From Gigaspora margarita (lineage: Eukaryota; Glomeromycota; Glomeromycetes; Diversisporales; Gigasporaceae), in contig WTPW01000697.1 of the NCBI GenBank assembly GCA_009809945.1, positions 106,924-170,923 of the forward strand: DNA of 64,000 nt. Reading direction: 5' to 3'. The notes under the pieces are model-generated. The model was not told where the DNA came from. It did no database searches and saw nothing but the letters and a program-made list of their open reading frames with translations. Below, piece by piece: positions 1-9,776 of this stretch. Every line of letters begins with the position of its first letter. The first letter of the stretch is position 1. The position numbers and the translations under genes are program-made.

Positions 1-546
1 CGAATATAAGCAAATATAAACGAATATAAGTGAATATGAGCGAATATAAAGAATGTAATAGTTTATTTTTTTTGGTTTCATTTTTTTTAATTTTTTTTGG
101 TTTCATTTTATTGGATTTATTTTTTTTGTCATTTTTTTTATAATAATATATAATATATGTAATATTTAAAATATAATATATAATAAAAAAATAAAATTTT
201 ATATTAAATAGCGAAAACTTGTGATTATTGTATATTTAATAAATTAAAATATTATATAATAATAATAAATAAAAAATATTTATAATTAAATTGCGAAAAC
301 TTGCAAAAACCTGTAAAATGTTCAAAAAGCATGATTATGTGAATATAATAATTATTAATTGATATCATATTCGATATAACCGGATATATATCGATTACTA
401 TCACTATCGATAGTAATCGATAGGGTATTAACTGGATATTAATCGATTACTATCACTATCGATAGGAATCGACAGGGGTGTTGATAATCGATATATATCT
501 TACCGGTTAGTAATCGATATATATCTATATATAAAATTTGCTGATG
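1..546. mobile_element. Right end of a CATCAG-ended DNA transposon (truncated by window)
   Basis: The stretch ends in AAATTTGCTGATG, the same terminus that closes the elements at 9777-12140 and 25282-27818. The tract around 285-350 (TTGCGAAAACTTG, then CTGTAAAA, then GATTATGTGAATAT) matches tracts near 11760-11820 and 27440-27500. The subterminal part differs: here ATCGAT-type palindromes (360-530) replace the TTACGTAA-type words of the other two copies. The left end lies outside the window. No coding sequence is visible. Confidence 0.7.
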
Positions 547-949
547 CTGTTATAGTTAAACATATTATCCATATAGTTTTCATAGGTCAGTGTTTGTGAA
601 AAAATTGGTATGAGGGATCATCAGAAAGAGAGGACCCTGAACATCTAGTATAGAGACCATACTTGAAATTTTTCAGCAAAAACATCTAAAATTTGAGAAC
701 CAAAAAACAGTTTTTGGCAATTATCTTGGCATCTAGTGGTTCAATTTGGATGAACTTTTTTTAAAAATGAATCTCTTAGTGAGGCGCATCTAACAAAAAA
801 AAGTTTATTCAATTCTGATTACTGGATTAGAAGTTATTAAAGTAAATAGATTTTATCATTTTTAGCAAATTATGCCAAAATTGGCCAAAATCTAGTTATG
901 ACCTATATAAGAGATGTTCGAGGTCCTGGAAAAAGTACTAATGGCCCTA
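547..949. other. Intergenic, no gene seen
   Basis: AT-rich sequence without an ORF of note; no repeat recognised from elsewhere in the window. Confidence 0.6.
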
Positions 950-1094
950 GTGAGAATTTTATTAATAAAATTTTATAAAATTTTATGAATCATAAGATTT
1001 TATAAAATTTTATTAATAAAATTCTATAAAATCTTATAAATTACCAAATCTACTAATTAATCTAACTTATGCACTAAGTAAATCTATTCAACAC

Positions 1095-1822
1095 AGAGGT
1101 GTGGCGACATAGCGAAGTTGGAAAGTTGTCATCCCCAAGGAATTTGTAACTCAGGTACAGGGTTCGAATCCTACTGGAGACGATTTTCGAAAAATTATAT
1201 TTGTGTTACAGTAACTGATCTTTGTCGATAAGTTGGGCCATAATAAGGCCTGTAACTCAGGTTGCACCACCTCTCGGTGTATTCCGTTGATGTGGAAGAT
1301 TCTAGATCTGTTACGCAGGTTATTGAAATTGTGTAATACCAAGAGAACTTGAAGATCGGAAACCCTTGGCAAGACCGAGCAGAGAGTAGTTGGGCTTTCG
1401 ACAGTGATACAGAAAAGGAATTGGATGGTGTGTATGGGCCGGCCAGTATGCCTATGACAAGAGGGTTGGAGGACCCTACCAACCGGGCCGCCGGAGTCGC
1501 ACCAGAGGAAAAGGACATGTATTACGGCATCATGTACCAAGGGGAGGGAGTCTTGGTTCTGCTGGGCCGATCGACCCTTCTGGGTCTACGGATTGGGAGC
1601 AGGCAGAAAACAGATCAGAAAAGCCAGAAAAGGAATAAGTATGTAGTTACCGGGGCTTGGTAAACTCTGCAAGAGCAGAAGTAGGTAACAGTAGCGGTTT
1701 AATGGTTAGCCCTGACTGCAAGTATATAGGTAAAGCTGTAGCGTAAGTTACTGAAGTGTAGATAATCTAAAATATCTTGAATAAAACCCTTACTCCCAAA
1801 GTGAGCACCTTAACAAAAAAAA
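1095..1822 (+). mobile_element. tRNA-headed SINE, full length with target-site duplication
   Basis: A complete SINE-like insertion. The head has perfect RNA polymerase III promoter boxes: A box TAGCGAAGTTGG at 1110-1121 and B box GGTTCGAATCC at 1161-1171. A GC-richer body of about 630 bp follows and the element ends in a short A run (1815-1822). It is flanked by the 15-bp direct repeat AAATCTATTCAACAC (1080-1094 and about 1823-1837), as expected for LINE-driven target-primed insertion. The base composition stands out from the surroundings. A 104-codon ORF inside (1349-1663) is read as chance coding in the SINE body. No partner LINE is visible in the window. Confidence 0.85.
1101..1182 (+). 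promoter_or_regulatory. Internal Pol III promoter / tRNA-like head of SINE
   Basis: A and B boxes are exact matches to the tRNA consensus, about 40 bp apart, which suggests a tRNA with a long variable arm as ancestor. The acceptor stem no longer pairs convincingly, so this is a tRNA-derived promoter and not a functional tRNA gene. Confidence 0.75.
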
Positions 1823-2517
1823 AAATCTATTCAACACCTAAAAATACATTAAATTAGCATAATTGTTTTTATTTTACATACTTGAAATTTGGAGGAAAGA
1901 TGTTTAAATTTGACTTTTTTGATCAAAAATTCAAAATTATATCTCTATTCTCTAAATTTCAAGTAAAATAAAAATAATTCTACTAATTTGATGTATTTTT
2001 AGATACTAAACAAGTTTAATTAGTACATAAAGTTAGAATTAATTAATAAAAATTTGTGAATTATATAAGGATTTATAGAATTTTATTAATAAAATTTTAT
2101 GATCCACAAAATTTTACTAATTAATTCTAAATTAATACACTAAGTAAACTTGTTTAGAACCTAAAAATACATTAAATTGGCAAAATTATTTTTATTTTAG
2201 AACCATGTCATTAATCACCTGATTATTTTTTATTAGAGGCCTACTCTCCTTCTCTTCTTAATACAGATTTGGTCAGGTTTCTATATATAATTTTAACATT
2301 TTTTACCCCCCTCTTTTTCTAAAAAATTACCTGATTTTTTTACTCCTCTTACTTGAAATTTAGAGTAAAGATGCTTAAATTTGACTTTTTTGATCAAACC
2401 CCTAAAATTATATATTTATTCTCTAAATTTCAAGTAAAATACAAATGATTTTGCTAATTTGATATATTTTTAGATGCTGAACAAGTTTAATTAGTGCATA
2501 AAGTTAGAATTAATTCA

Positions 2518-2950
2518 TATGCTCTAATTTTTGGAATTTATAAAAAAAGCTTATTTTTTTAAAACTTTAAAGCTAAATAATTTTTGATCTACTGGTCCAT
2601 TTTAAATGATTTTACTACCAAAATGTTCATTTTTTTGAGATGATTCCAACGAGCTCAAAATCATAAAATTCCAATCACAGGGTCATGAGAAAATGCACTA
2701 TCAAATAGGTAACGCACCTGAAATTGGTTTGACATAAATCAACCCAATTTCAGATAAGTCACCTATTTGATAGTGCATTTTCTCATGACCCTGTGATTGG
2801 ATTTTTATAATTTTGGGCTCATTGGAATCATCTTAAAGAGGCAAACATTTTGGTAGTAAAATTATTTAAAATGGACCAGTAGATAAAATTATTTAGCTTT
2901 AAAGTTTTTAAAAAAAAGCTTTTTTTATAAATTTCAAAAATCAGAGCATA
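2518..2950. repeat. 433-bp near-perfect palindrome (foldback element)
   Basis: The left arm starts TATGCTCTAATTTTTGGAA and the right arm ends with its complement. The arms run about 200 bp each with few mismatches and meet near 2730. The sequence is non-coding. A transcript crossing it would fold into a long hairpin. No clear target-site duplication is seen. Confidence 0.8.
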
Positions 2951-3538
2951 AGGTAGATATGCCTAATTTGCGCGGTTAAGTTCTACGATAAATATCACGT
3001 GATATATTGATCAGAATTGGGTGGTTTTGGTGCCATCCGATTTGTCTCATCGAGACGATCGAATGGTACCAAAATCATCTGATTTCAATAACTCAATCAT
3101 GAAATATCACTTTTTTAAAAATTTATCTAAAAACAGTCTTATTTTGGCACAGTACCTAATTCGGCACACTAAATATCTCTAATGTAATACTTTGTGAACT
3201 ATTAGTTAGAATCGTATAATTTTGGTACCATTAGATTCATCTCGATGAGCTAAATCAAATAGTACCAAAATCACATGATTATGATCAACAGTTTGTAAGA
3301 TATCATTAGTGCGCCGAATTAGGCACTGCGCCAATTAGGCATATCTACCTTATATGTTGGTTATTTTGGTTAAATAATAATATCTTGCGAACTATCAGCC
3401 AAAATCATATAATTTTGGTACTATTCAATTCGTCTTAATAAGATGAATCGAATAGTACCAAAATCACATAATTTTGATTAACAGTTCGTTAGTATGTCGA
3501 ATTAGGCACTGCGCCAAATTAGGCATATCTACCTTATG
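2949..3538. mobile_element. TIR element with internal repeat of its own end
   Basis: Terminal inverted repeats of about 27 bp: TAAGGTAGATATGCCTAATT on the left and its complement at 3511-3538. An extra copy of the right end lies at 3331-3352. Shorter inverted repeats inside (ATAATTTTGGTACCATT types) give a nested palindromic structure. Non-coding MITE-like element directly abutting the foldback on its left. Confidence 0.65.
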
Positions 3539-3654
3539 TAGTAAGAATTTGTAAATTATAAAAATTTGTAAAATTTTATTAATAAACTTCTATATAGACC
3601 CAGACCAGACCTATGAGCACTACACCCTGGTACTATAATTTGATTGGACAATAA

Positions 3655-5310
3655 AGTTATACAAATTATGCGCTACAAATTTGTATAACTAAATAGCATT
3701 GAGATGCAAAACTTATTTTTTGATACTCCTGCACTTACTTTTTTGATACTGATCGATATGCAAATTTCTGTAAAAATAAAAAATTTAAAAACTTTGAGCG
3801 AAGGTATCTTGACAACTACCTGCTTGAATCTTATAAACCTTTTCAATTTGAATTCTATGAATTCATAAAATTCAAATAAAAAAAAATTCATTGAATTTAG
3901 CTATATGGTTGTTGAGATATTTTCGCTCAAATTAGAGAAAATCAAAACACCTATCAAAATAGAAGCTATACCAAATTTCTTTATAACTTTGAGTGAATAT
4001 ATCTTGATAACTATCTGACCAAATTCGATAAAACTTTTTTGTTTAAATCTTATGGATTCATAGAATTCGAATAAAAAAAATTTTTATTGAATTTAGTCAA
4101 GTATTATTGAGATATCTTTAGAGAAAAATCAAAACGTCTATTAAAATAAAAGCTATAGCAAATTTTCTTTCTAACTTTGAACAAAGTATTTTGATAACTG
4201 TCTAACTAAATTTAATAAAACTTTTTTTATTTGAATTCTATGGATTCATAGAATTCAAAAAAAATTTTCATCACATTTAATTAAGTAGTTGTCAAGATAT
4301 TCGCTCAAAGAAAAATCAAAATGTGTATTAATGCCAAATTTTTTTTAATTTTGAGTAAAAATATCTTAACACCCACTTGACTAAATGCAATGAAAATTTT
4401 TTATTTAAATTTTATGAATGCATAGAATTGAAAGAAAAAGTTTTATAAAATTTGAACAGACCATTATTGAGATATCTTTGCTCAAAGTTAGTAAGAAAAT
4501 TTCTATTTGATAGGTATTTTATTTTTCTATAATGTTGAGCAAAGGTATCTTGACAGTAGGGTTCCGCAATTTGATTTATCTTCAAATATTTGAATCAAAT
4601 ATTTGATCAAATTCAAATTCAAATTTGACTATATTTGATTTGATCAAATTCAAATCTGACCAAATTTGATTTGATTTGACAAATATTTAATTTGATTTGA
4701 AAATTACTATTAAAAATTCAAATTCAAATCAAATTCAAATTCAAATATTTGAATCAAATCAAATTCAAATTCAAATATTTGAATCAAATCAAATTCAAAT
4801 TCAAATATTTGAATCAAATCAAATTCAAATCAGGGTCAATTTGATTTGATCAAATTCAAATTGACCCAATATTTGATTTGATTTGAATTTGAGGAACCCT
4901 ACTTGACAGTTACTTGACTAAATTTGATAAAAATTTTTTTATTCGAATTCTATGAATCTATAGAATTCAAACAAAAAGGTTTTATCGAATTTGGTCAGAT
5001 GGTTATTGAGATATCTTCACTCAAAGTTAGAAAGAAATTTGGTGCAGCTTCTATTTTGATAAATGGTTTGATTTTCTTTAATTTTGAGCAAAAATATTTT
5101 GACAACCACATAGCTAAATTCGATAAAAATTTTTATATTTGAATTCTATGAATTCATAGAATTCAAATCAAAAAGGTTTTATAAGATTCAAGCATGTAGT
5201 TGTTGAGATATCTTCGCTCAAATTTTTAAATTTTTATTTTTACTGGTATTAAAAAAGTAAGTCAAGAGTATCAAAAACGTAAGTTTTGACGTTGAGACAA
5301 ATTTATTGGT
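3655..5310. repeat. Tandem array of six ~190-bp palindromic modules
   Basis: A palindrome of the type GAATTCTATGAATTCATAGA recurs near 3860, 4050, 4240, 4420, 4950 and 5145. If the hAT-like insert at 4557-4901 is subtracted, the spacing is about 180-200 bp throughout. Each module is framed by a motif like GTTGAGATATCTTCGCTC and its complement. The outer ends of the block (around 3670-3740 and 5235-5300) are inverted repeats of each other. ORFs here (72 aa) are artefacts of the repeat. Confidence 0.75.
4557..4901. mobile_element. hAT-like MITE with 8-bp TSD
   Basis: The element starts TAGGGTTCC and ends GGAACCCTA. It is flanked by perfect 8-bp direct repeats CTTGACAG (4549-4556 and 4902-4909). 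The interior consists almost wholly of CAAAT/ATTTG words, including about three copies of a 30-bp unit near 4725-4825. An 8-bp duplication points to the hAT superfamily. It interrupts the palindromic-module array. Confidence 0.85.
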
Positions 5311-6267
5311 CATGTAACCTTGTTTTTGTAGCTTGGGTCCCATGATTTAGGCTGGAAGTGGGCTAGAAATAGGCTGAATTATGGGATGAGGAGTGGCATT
5401 AACAAAAGCAGGGTTGCAATAACAAGTCTCTAATTTTATTCTTAGTATCATATGTTTTTTTTGTCTAAAGCGAAGCAAAGGATACTATATTTCTACGTAA
5501 AGTAAAAAAATATTTGTTTGTTTGTCTGGCCGCATCACGTGAAATCCCACCAATCAACAGGGGAACCTGTTACATCATTTTGTAGATCTATTACGCAATT
5601 CATAAAAATCTTTTTTTGTACTTTTTCAAAAAACTAATATTATATATTTTAATATTGGTTGGAACCCCAGTGAATCTCTTACAATTTATTTTGCAAAGTT
5701 ATATATATAACTAAATAATTTAAGAACTACTGAACTACAATTCCTAGACATTAAGTAATAAAGTAAAAGCTACGATCTAGTAAAGGTAATGTGGGTTTGA
5801 GAGTTAATTTATAATATCTTTTTCTTATACATTTAAAAAAAAACCCTTTAAAGGCTTGAAAAACTTTATAATATACTTTGTTTACATACAACAGAATAAA
5901 TACGAAAGACAATTAAAAAGTATCTAAGATTGTATAAAACTTTAAACTTCTATTAGAATAACCATTGTATGATTAGAGATTATGTAAGATATCTGAGTTC
6001 AAGGTTATATACACAAAAGGCTTTTATAAATTATATACATGAAATTCTTTATAGATAATGATATTAGAAGTTAGTTTGCTGTTAATTAATAAATAAACAG
6101 AACAATGTATTCATTATAGCTTCAATTTTATCTTGATTTTTTTGTATTTTTTTTTTGTTTTTTAAAACTTGTAATTTGACAATACATGAACTTGGACAGT
6201 TCTCCAGTTGCACCAACACATATGTAAGAGCTATTGCTTTATTAAAAAACAATTATTGCTTCGGACA
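5311..6267. other. Intergenic, no gene seen
   Basis: AT-rich sequence; no ORF, RNA gene or repeat with recognisable ends was found. Confidence 0.55.
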
Positions 6268-6269
6268 TA

Positions 6270-6520
6270 TGGGGGTGAGTCAATAGAAAAGGGACAAATT
6301 TTTTCTAAGTAAAAGTTTTCTTGACTTTAAAATTAAATTTCTTAACAACTATCTTAATAAATTGAATAAATTTTTTTTTATTTTAATCCTATATAATTTC
6401 AAGATTAAAATAAAAAAATGTTTAGCAAATTTGATTAAATAGTTGTTAAGATATTTAAATTTAAAAACTAAAAAAATTTTACTAAAAATGATTTGTCCCT
6501 TTTCTATTGACTCACCCCCA
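6270..6520. mobile_element. 251-bp MITE with TA target duplication
   Basis: Inverted termini of about 30 bp (TGGGGGTGAGTCAATAGAAA and complement) are flanked by TA on both sides, as in Tc1/mariner-type insertions. The middle is a single diverged copy of the palindromic module that makes up the array at 3655-5310 (TTAACAACTA ... TAGTTGTTAAGATAT). Confidence 0.8.
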
Positions 6521-6583
6521 TATAATGCTATGCATTTTCCTAGTATGTATACATAATAAGTAATAGAATGTAATAATTGTCGC

Positions 6584-7172
6584 AGATTATAATGAAATCA
6601 GATTATAATGAAATTTAGGGTCTCAATTAAAAATATAATCACACTAAAATCTACTTATACTCTTTTTTTAAATAACCCTAACCCTAAAACCTAACTTAAC
6701 TATAAAAAAAATCTAACAAAAAAGGCCCAAAAAATTTTTAAAAATCGGTTATAAGGCCACACAAAGTTAATTTTTCATTTTGCATAACCCACCGACCCAA
6801 TTTTTCCAAAATATATATATATTTTTTTAAATTCCTATTGTGCCAATTATTCCATTTTTGCCATTTAAATTTTTTATCCGGTGTCACCCGATGATGACCT
6901 TAATTTTCCGTAATTACCCGATAAGCCCGATAAAAAAAAGACAAAATGTTCTTATTCCATGTTATGCAAACCGAAGAATTAATTTTGCGTGACCTTAGAT
7001 GCGAACATGAATTAATTTAGGCCACGTAAAGTTAATTTTAAAAAAAAAAAAAAATCCGACCCGCCGACCGGAATTTTGAAACTCCAGGTTATGCAAAACG
7101 AAAAATTAACTTTGCGTGGCCTAAAATAAGTCACATTTCATTATAATCCGATTTCATTATATAATCTGTCAA
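6584..7172. mobile_element. Nested inverted-repeat element
   Basis: Outer inverted repeats CAGATTATAATGAAATC / GATTTCATTATATAATCTG enclose an inner pair, GGCCACACAAAGTTAATTT near 6753 and its complement near 7100. Two further partial copies of the inner repeat lie near 6965 and 7020. Non-coding. It lies where copies B-E have their conserved promoter block, so it may have displaced that block in copy A. Confidence 0.6.
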
Positions 7173-7364
7173 TAATTATTTAATATTACTAAATATTAAG
7201 TAAGGGATAAGTCATAGGTCATTATTATGTACAAAATTATTTTGCCCATACACTCGCATTTAATAATTTAAATAGGCTAATTAGATTTTTGATTTATCTC
7301 ATTTAAAAAGTACTTATGTACGTACGTACGAACGTATGGACAGTACGTATATCTTGGTTTTAAA

Positions 7365-9305
7365 ATGTCAACCGACAATTTTAATCAATTATATTTAGAT
7401 GATAATATTTTTAGTGAAATTGTTAAAGAATTATATAACCTATATAATAAAGAAAGATCGAAGAGCAAAAATGTAGAACAAAGATTTAACATATGGGATC
7501 AATTTTTAGCAAAGAAGAACCAAAATTCAGATAATGTAATAAAGTGGTGCTTAGAAAATCAATTCAATTCTATGGCTCAAATAATTCTTGCATACTGTTA
7601 TCAACATGGTAAATGGATAGAAAAGGATGAACATAAGGAATTTACTTATTATCAAAAGTCTGCTGATATAGAACATGATGAAGGAATACTTGGTGTTGGA
7701 AATTGCTATTTTCATGGAATTGGAGTTGAAAAGGATGAACATAAGGCATTCATTTATTATCAAAAAGCTGCAGAGATGGGGCACGTTACAGGAACATATG
7801 ATGTTGGATATTATTATGAAAAAGGAATTGGAGTTGAAAAGGATGAACATAAGGCATTCATTTATTATCAAAAAAGTGCAGAGGGAGCGCTTGTGGAATA
7901 TTTGCACTTGGCAATTGCTATCTTAATGGAATTGAAGTTGAAAAAGATGAACATAAAGAATTCATTTATTATCAAAAAGCTGCAGAGATAGGGCATGTCG
8001 ACGGAACAGTAAATGTTGGATATCGCTATTTGGACGGAAGCGGAGTTGAAAAGGATGAGAAAATAGCATTTGAATATTTTAAAAAAGCTGCGGATATGGG
8101 CCATGTTACAGGGATTTTAGAAGTTGGTAATTGTTATCGAAATGGAATCGAGAGATATACAACGAGCTAATCATTGGTATCGAAAGGAAAGAGCTGTAAA
8201 AAGGATAAACAACATCATATGATCATATTGATGATAATTTGAAAAAAATATTAGAGGAGGAAAAATATCAACAATCGTGGATTCCTTATAACGAATTCGG
8301 ATATATACGAGGGATAGGAAAAGGTGGATTCGCAACTGTGTATTACGCGTATTGGCTCAATAAAAATACAAATACTTCGATGCCAATTGCACTTAAATTA
8401 ATTCATGGTTCAAATAAATGTAATCAAGAATTTATCAGTGAGGTAATATTATTATATTAATGTAATTAAAAATTTGTCAATTTGCTAATAATGTTATATT
8501 TTTTTTATTTTTAAAATTTATGTAATTTAATAATGGTAGTTGAAACAATATTGCGAGATCGGATACGACAATCCATCATTCTTAAAATGTCACGGAGTAT
8601 CAAGAGATGATAAATCTAAAGATTACATTATCGTTTTGGATTACGCGAGAAAAGGTTCATTGCGTCAAAATCTTCCTGATGTAGCACAAATGGCATGGAA
8701 AGATAAGTTGAATGTGTTGTATTCCATCGTTTCAGACCTTGAATCAATCCATTCACAAGAATTGGCAAAATCATTTACACAGTGCATATATTACTGATTT
8801 GGGACTTTCGGTATCATTTGATATCAAACCAAAAGAAGAAATTAATGGTGTTGTGCCATATGTAGCTCCCGAAGTTCTAATGGGTAAAGAGTGCACGCAA
8901 GCAGCTGATATCTACAGCTTTGGGGTTATCATGTCCGAAATATCAACGGGAAGAAGAGCATTTGATGGTGAATCTTTTAATGATACTAAGTTTGCGGTAA
9001 GAATTTGTCAAGGAAAAAGATCAGAATTTGATAAGAAAACACCAGCTTGTTACGTTAAATTGGCCGAGAGATGCATGGACCGGGATCAGAATAAACGACC
9101 CACGGCAACTGATATTGCACACATAATTGGTGATTGGCTTTACGAGATGAAGCAGGATGATAATGAAAACAAGAACCAATTTTTAGAAGCCGATAAAATT
9201 AAACCTAACGTTGAATTACCAAAACATTCGAATCATATGTATATCAGCAAACCCATCAAAACAGGAGAGATAAGCAGATTATTAGAAATTCCTGACGACC
9301 AATAA
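7365..9305 (+). pseudogene. Sel1-repeat/TKL-kinase copy A, decayed
   Basis: Homologous along its length to copies B, C and E. The ATG at 7365 follows the leader TTGGTTTTAAA shared by all copies. Sel1 repeats start at about residue 70. The reading frame is lost at about 7880-7890. It is lost again where GGTGTACC is missing (about 8148), and again by a 2-nt loss near 8213. The kinase P-loop (IGKGGFATVYYAYW) and the conserved lysine are present. The intron at 8443-8539 (GTAATA..GGTAG, phase 0) is intact. A 32-nt deletion near 8765 removes the catalytic HRDLHSGN loop and shifts the frame; the C-terminal lobe (DLG, APE, DIYSFG) then continues in another frame to TAA at 9303. The upstream TATA block of B-E is absent. 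No active kinase can be made from this copy. Confidence 0.85.
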
Positions 9306-9776
9306 TTCAAGGTTTAATTAATTCACATTTCTTACTAAAAAAATTATTAAAGAACAAAAATAGAATAGAATTTATTTAAAGAAAAACTTTATTTTGTTAG
9401 TATATGTTGTGTCTCAGATTAAAACTTGCGTCAGATCCGACGCACGTCAGATGACTATCAATTGACCAGCATTAAATGATCGGCAACAACTGGGCTAAAC
9501 TAACTTCTAACTTTGCCGTAATTTTACCCTAACCCCAATCTAATTTAGGCCAGGTGTCAATCTGACGCAAGAATCGATCTGAGGCACAACATATGTTATA
9601 TGGAAAGAATATTATAAATTTTTTGTACAAACAAAATAAATCAATCCTCCAAGTTAGACAGACAGTTTTTCAATTGGTTGTTATTCTATTTTAAGAGTAT
9701 TATATCTTCGAAGAATAAATTGTTCAAAAATAAAATATCACATTAATTTATTAACTTGTGTACCAAAGTTTTAATT
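9306..9776. other. 3' flank of copy A
   Basis: The first ~100 bp match the flanks of B, C and E. From about 9605 the sequence is the start of the 5.2-kb duplicated unit (compare 19287). Apart from the MITE at 9405-9591 nothing else is seen. Confidence 0.6.
9405..9591. mobile_element. 187-bp MITE with TA target duplication
   Basis: Ends TGTTGTGTCTCAGATT and AATCGATCTGAGGCACAACA are inverted repeats, with a second inner pair CTTGCGTCAGAT / ATCTGACGCAAG. Both flanks are TA (9403-9404, 9592-9593). The element is absent from the matching 3' flanks of copies B and C, which gives an empty-site comparison. Confidence 0.8.

Larger units (their letters stand above)
950..2515. repeat. AT-rich inverted/direct repeat block that hosts the SINE
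   Basis: Two diverged copies of a palindromic AT-rich repeat can be followed. Each carries CCTAAAAATACATTAAAT on one arm and its complement (ATTTGATGTATTTTTAG or close) on the other, with CTTGAAATTT and ATTTCAAGTAAAAT between. The first copy is split by the SINE at 1095-1822. The second (about 2100-2515) holds an unrelated insert at about 2202-2350. Nothing coding is seen. Confidence 0.55.

Noticed and set aside
1151..1663. ORFs of 104-129 codons on both strands
   Set aside because: They lie wholly inside the SINE, whose boundaries and target duplication are clear; no domain and opposite-strand overlap.
6670..6690. AACCCTAACCCTAAAACC as telomeric sequence
   Set aside because: Only two repeats, inside an inverted-repeat element; too short to mean an internal telomere.
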